In this document: in pieces, positions 61,967 through 64,000 of the stretch
Position numbering within the stretch: position 1 is the stretch's first letter
How the letters are laid out: the number at the start of each line of letters is the position of its first letter
From: Paenibacillus sp.
GTDB lineage: Bacteria; Bacteroidota; Bacteroidia; Bacteroidales; Muribaculaceae
Assembly (NCBI GenBank): GCA_023663345.1
Contig: JAMPHR010000002.1
Coordinates: forward strand, 311,331-375,330
Reading direction: 5' to 3'
DNA: 64,000 nucleotides
Program-made: the position numbers and the translations under genes
Notes under the pieces: generated by a model
What the model was told of the DNA's origin: nothing
Seen by the model: the letters and a program-made list of their open reading frames with translations, nothing else
The model's database searches: none

Positions 61967-62965
61967 ATGAATCTCACCAATCCCGATAAGCGCTATCTTT
62001 TCCCTGACGATTACATGGCCGATCCGAGCGTGCATGTGTTCAACGGTCGTATATACATATATCCTTCCCATGACTGGGAATGTGAGAACGTGGAAAACGA
62101 CAACGGCGACCAATATGTGATGAAGGATATGCACGTCCTCTCGATCGACGGCGATCCCATGACCGGAAAAGTCACCGATCATGGCAAGGCCCTCGACATC
62201 GCCGATATCCCCTGGGCCGGAAGGCAGCTGTGGGACTGTGACTGTGCTGAGAAGGATGGAAAGTATTATCTGTATTTCCCTCTGAAGGATAAGAATGACA
62301 TATTCCGCATAGGCGTGGCTGTCGCTGACAAGCCCGAGGGGCCGTTCATACCTCAGCCCGATCCCATACGTGGCAGCTACTCGATGGATATATGCGTGTT
62401 GCCTGATGCCGACGGCGAATATTATCTGTATTTCGGCGGACTGTGGGGCGGACAGCTCCAGCGCTACCGCGACAACAAGGCTCTTGAGGATGCGTATCTG
62501 CCCGAGGGTGCCGAGCCGAGCCTGCCGAGCCGTTGTGTGCGCCTGACCAAAGATATGCTCCAGTTTGCCGAGGAGCCCCGCCCCATCCAGGTGGTCGACA
62601 AGGATGGCAATCCGCTCCGCGCTGATGATCCCCACCGCTTCTTCGAGGCATCGTGGGTACACAAATGCAACGGAAAATACTATTTCTCTTATTCCACCGG
62701 CGATTCGCATCTGCTGTGCTATGCTGTGGGTGACAATCCCTACGGCCCGTTTGTCTATCAGGGCGTGATCCTCACTCCTGTGGTAGGCTGGACCACTCAT
62801 CATTGCATCGTGGAGTATGAGGGGAAATGGTACCTGTTCCATCATGACAGCGTTCCCTCGGGAGGCAAGTCGTGGTTGCGCTCGCTCAAGGTGTGCCCCA
62901 TCACTTACGATGAGGAGGGACGCATACTTCCCATCAACGGTGGCGGAGACCCCTGGGAAGAGTAG
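61967..62965 (+). CDS. GH43 family glycoside hydrolase (xylosidase/arabinofuranosidase)
   Basis: 332 residues with no signal peptide visible, so probably cytosolic. The five-bladed propeller shows the three catalytic acids: base Asp19 in YMADPSVHVFNGRIYIY, pKa modulator Asp141 in SYSMDICVLPDADG, and general acid Glu227 in RFFEASWVHKCNGKYY. It hydrolyses xylose or arabinose from xylooligosaccharides; GH43 subfamily cannot be fixed by eye. The cytosolic position fits digestion of oligomers imported by the upstream symporter. It ends 15 bases before the glycosyltransferase promoter. Confidence 0.93.
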   Translation: MNLTNPDKRYLFPDDYMADPSVHVFNGRIYIYPSHDWECENVENDNGDQYVMKDMHVLSIDGDPMTGKVTDHGKALDIADIPWAGRQLWDCDCAEKDGKYYLYFPLKDKNDIFRIGVAVADKPEGPFIPQPDPIRGSYSMDICVLPDADGEYYLYFGGLWGGQLQRYRDNKALEDAYLPEGAEPSLPSRCVRLTKDMLQFAEEPRPIQVVDKDGNPLRADDPHRFFEASWVHKCNGKYYFSYSTGDSHLLCYAVGDNPYGPFVYQGVILTPVVGWTTHHCIVEYEGKWYLFHHDSVPSGGKSWLRSLKVCPITYDEEGRILPINGGGDPWEE

Positions 62966-62979
62966 GAGCAGGCAGAGTG

Positions 62980-63011
62980 TTTGGAAATCCGTAGCGGATT
63001 GACTACCTTTG
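62980..63011 (+). promoter_or_regulatory. Promoter of the glycosyltransferase gene
   Basis: TTTG (62980-62983), 20 bases, TACCTTTG (63004-63011). Nearly perfect consensus. The predicted start near 63015 is only about five bases before the ATG at 63020. Confidence 0.75.
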
Positions 63012-63019
63012 CGCGTATT

Positions 63020-63973
63020 ATGAGACTCTCAGGCATATTGTCCCGCCGAGCAGTCAAGCACCGTCCGTCGTGGCATCTGGTGTTCGAGTGGGAAGATGAA
63101 ATATCACGCGCACTTTCGCTCCCCCTGCGCTCTCCGTGGCGCATAGGGTGGGGGATGAGGTCGGCTGCCCGGCGCATGGGGCTGAAATGCCCCCGCCAGG
63201 GTGATCCGATGCTCGAGTTTGTAATGATAGCCACTCCCGACAACCGGGGGCGTTACGGCCATCGTTCGGTGCCCTGGATCATTGACTACTTCCTACCCGA
63301 CAGTGATATACCTACATTCCTCAGGTCTACTCAGGCTTGTCCGGCGGTACTCGTGTCGAGCCGCGAGGCATACGAGCGGTTGATAGCTCATGGAGCACCT
63401 GCCGACAGGTTCAGGCATCTGCCATTGTCGTTGCCCGACCGTTACAGGCTGGATCCCGATGCTCCGATGGTCAAGGATATTGATCTTGCGCTGGTAGGAC
63501 GGCCATCTGCTGTGCTGCTCGACTTCGCCAAGAGGTATGTGGCCGAGCATCCAGGCTTGAATGTGGTGGTGAAAGGTCCCAAACGCGGAGGCCACATGTG
63601 GGTCTATGACCTGGAGGGGAATCCTGTGGCTGATGTTGACTCGCGGGCCGATTATCTGTCGTTGCTCAGGCGTTGCCGGTTGTTTCTCTATTCCACACCG
63701 GGTATGGACGACGGCAAGCCTACAGGCGGATTCTCGCAGGTGACACCGAGATTTCTCGAGGCGCTATCGTGCGGGTGCAAGTTGCTGATGAGGTATCCCG
63801 ATAACCCCGACACACGGTATTATCGCCTGGAGGAGTTCTCGCCATCCATCGGCACATACGAGGAATTTGCCCGGCTTGCCGACAAGGCGTTGTCGGAACC
63901 GGTAGATCTTCATGCTTACGCGGAATATCTTGAGCCTCATTACACATCATCGGTAATCAGCACGCTTCAGTAA
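63020..63973 (+). CDS. GT1-like glycosyltransferase
   Basis: 317 residues from ATG 63020 (MRLSGILSRRAVKHRPSW). An in-frame upstream ATG at 62981 would lie within the promoter. The fold has two Rossmann-like halves: LEFVMIATPDNRGRYGHRS early, IDLALVGRPSAVLLDFAK and LNVVVKGPKRGGHMWVYDL mid, and the C-terminal QVTPRFLEALSCGCKLLMR with the conserved Glu of the nucleotide-sugar loop (PxxxEALxxG). This suggests a capsule or O-antigen sugar transferase. The donor sugar is unknown. It likely begins a new operon. Confidence 0.82.
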   Translation: MRLSGILSRRAVKHRPSWHLVFEWEDEISRALSLPLRSPWRIGWGMRSAARRMGLKCPRQGDPMLEFVMIATPDNRGRYGHRSVPWIIDYFLPDSDIPTFLRSTQACPAVLVSSREAYERLIAHGAPADRFRHLPLSLPDRYRLDPDAPMVKDIDLALVGRPSAVLLDFAKRYVAEHPGLNVVVKGPKRGGHMWVYDLEGNPVADVDSRADYLSLLRRCRLFLYSTPGMDDGKPTGGFSQVTPRFLEALSCGCKLLMRYPDNPDTRYYRLEEFSPSIGTYEEFARLADKALSEPVDLHAYAEYLEPHYTSSVISTLQ

Positions 63974-63986
63974 CACTCAACCATTC

Positions 63987-64000
63987 ATGTCAAGAATAGC
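63987..64000 (+). CDS. Possible start of the next gene (truncated)
   Basis: ATG at 63987 opens MSRIA and continues past the window. It lies 13 bases after the glycosyltransferase stop, a usual operon spacing. Too short to identify. Confidence 0.3.

Overview
The window is a stretch of a Bacteroidales chromosome, most like the Muribaculaceae/Bacteroidaceae group. The evidence is SusC/SusD outer-membrane transport genes with an ECF sigma factor and a FecR anti-sigma, Asp-rich lipoprotein signals (CSDDDD type), DUF4369, DUF3467 and DUF2723 families, and promoters of the Bacteroidetes type (TTTG, 19-21 bases, TAnnTTTG). No rRNA, tRNA, CRISPR array, insertion sequence or prophage was recognised. 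Species assignment from sequence alone is not possible.

Layout. 1-4.9 kb: the 3' end of a CbiK-type cobaltochelatase, an outer-membrane phospholipase A, two lipoproteins and a small DUF6291-like protein. 5-17.5 kb: housekeeping genes on the plus strand (purC, menG/ubiE, DUF3467, cysS, a MscS channel, a phosphohexomutase, dtd, a MazG-like pyrophosphohydrolase, deoC, two small membrane proteins and a PgpH-type HD phosphodiesterase). 17.7-23.1 kb: a cation/proton antiporter, then a visibly AT-richer island of lipoproteins, a beta-barrel and a PD40 propeller protein. 23.2-28.9 kb: a seven-gene minus-strand cluster (nucleotidyltransferase, ATP-grasp, GtrA, two CDP-alcohol phosphotransferases, an AUR1-like PAP2 enzyme, a HAD protein) that looks like an inositol-lipid or related phospho-head-group pathway. 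29-37.3 kb: pdxA, a large DUF2723 membrane glycosyltransferase, trpS and a PpiD-like chaperone. 37.6 kb: a 32-residue small gene with its own terminator. 37.8-44.1 kb: a tight operon of envelope genes around aroA. 44.3-53 kb: an XRE regulator and a SusC/SusD/thioredoxin operon next to a frameshifted FecR gene and a divergent ECF sigma factor. 53-59 kb: recQ, recJ, a second MscS channel and a C11 peptidase. 59.4-63 kb: a xylan operon (GPH symporter, GH10, GH43). 63-64 kb: a glycosyltransferase.

The strongest unexplained signal is in the spacers. Ten short hairpins, each with a different stem sequence, sit within a few bases of a gene's start or stop codon (one overlaps the stop), and each is joined with no gap to an array of GGTTAT-type hexamers. 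In two spacers the composite occurs as a mirrored pair, one half leaving each gene. Related arrays use GGTTTA or AGTATAGA. One AGTATAGA block is built around a 24-base perfect inverted repeat, and the purC-menG spacer also holds five copies of a 46-base tandem repeat.
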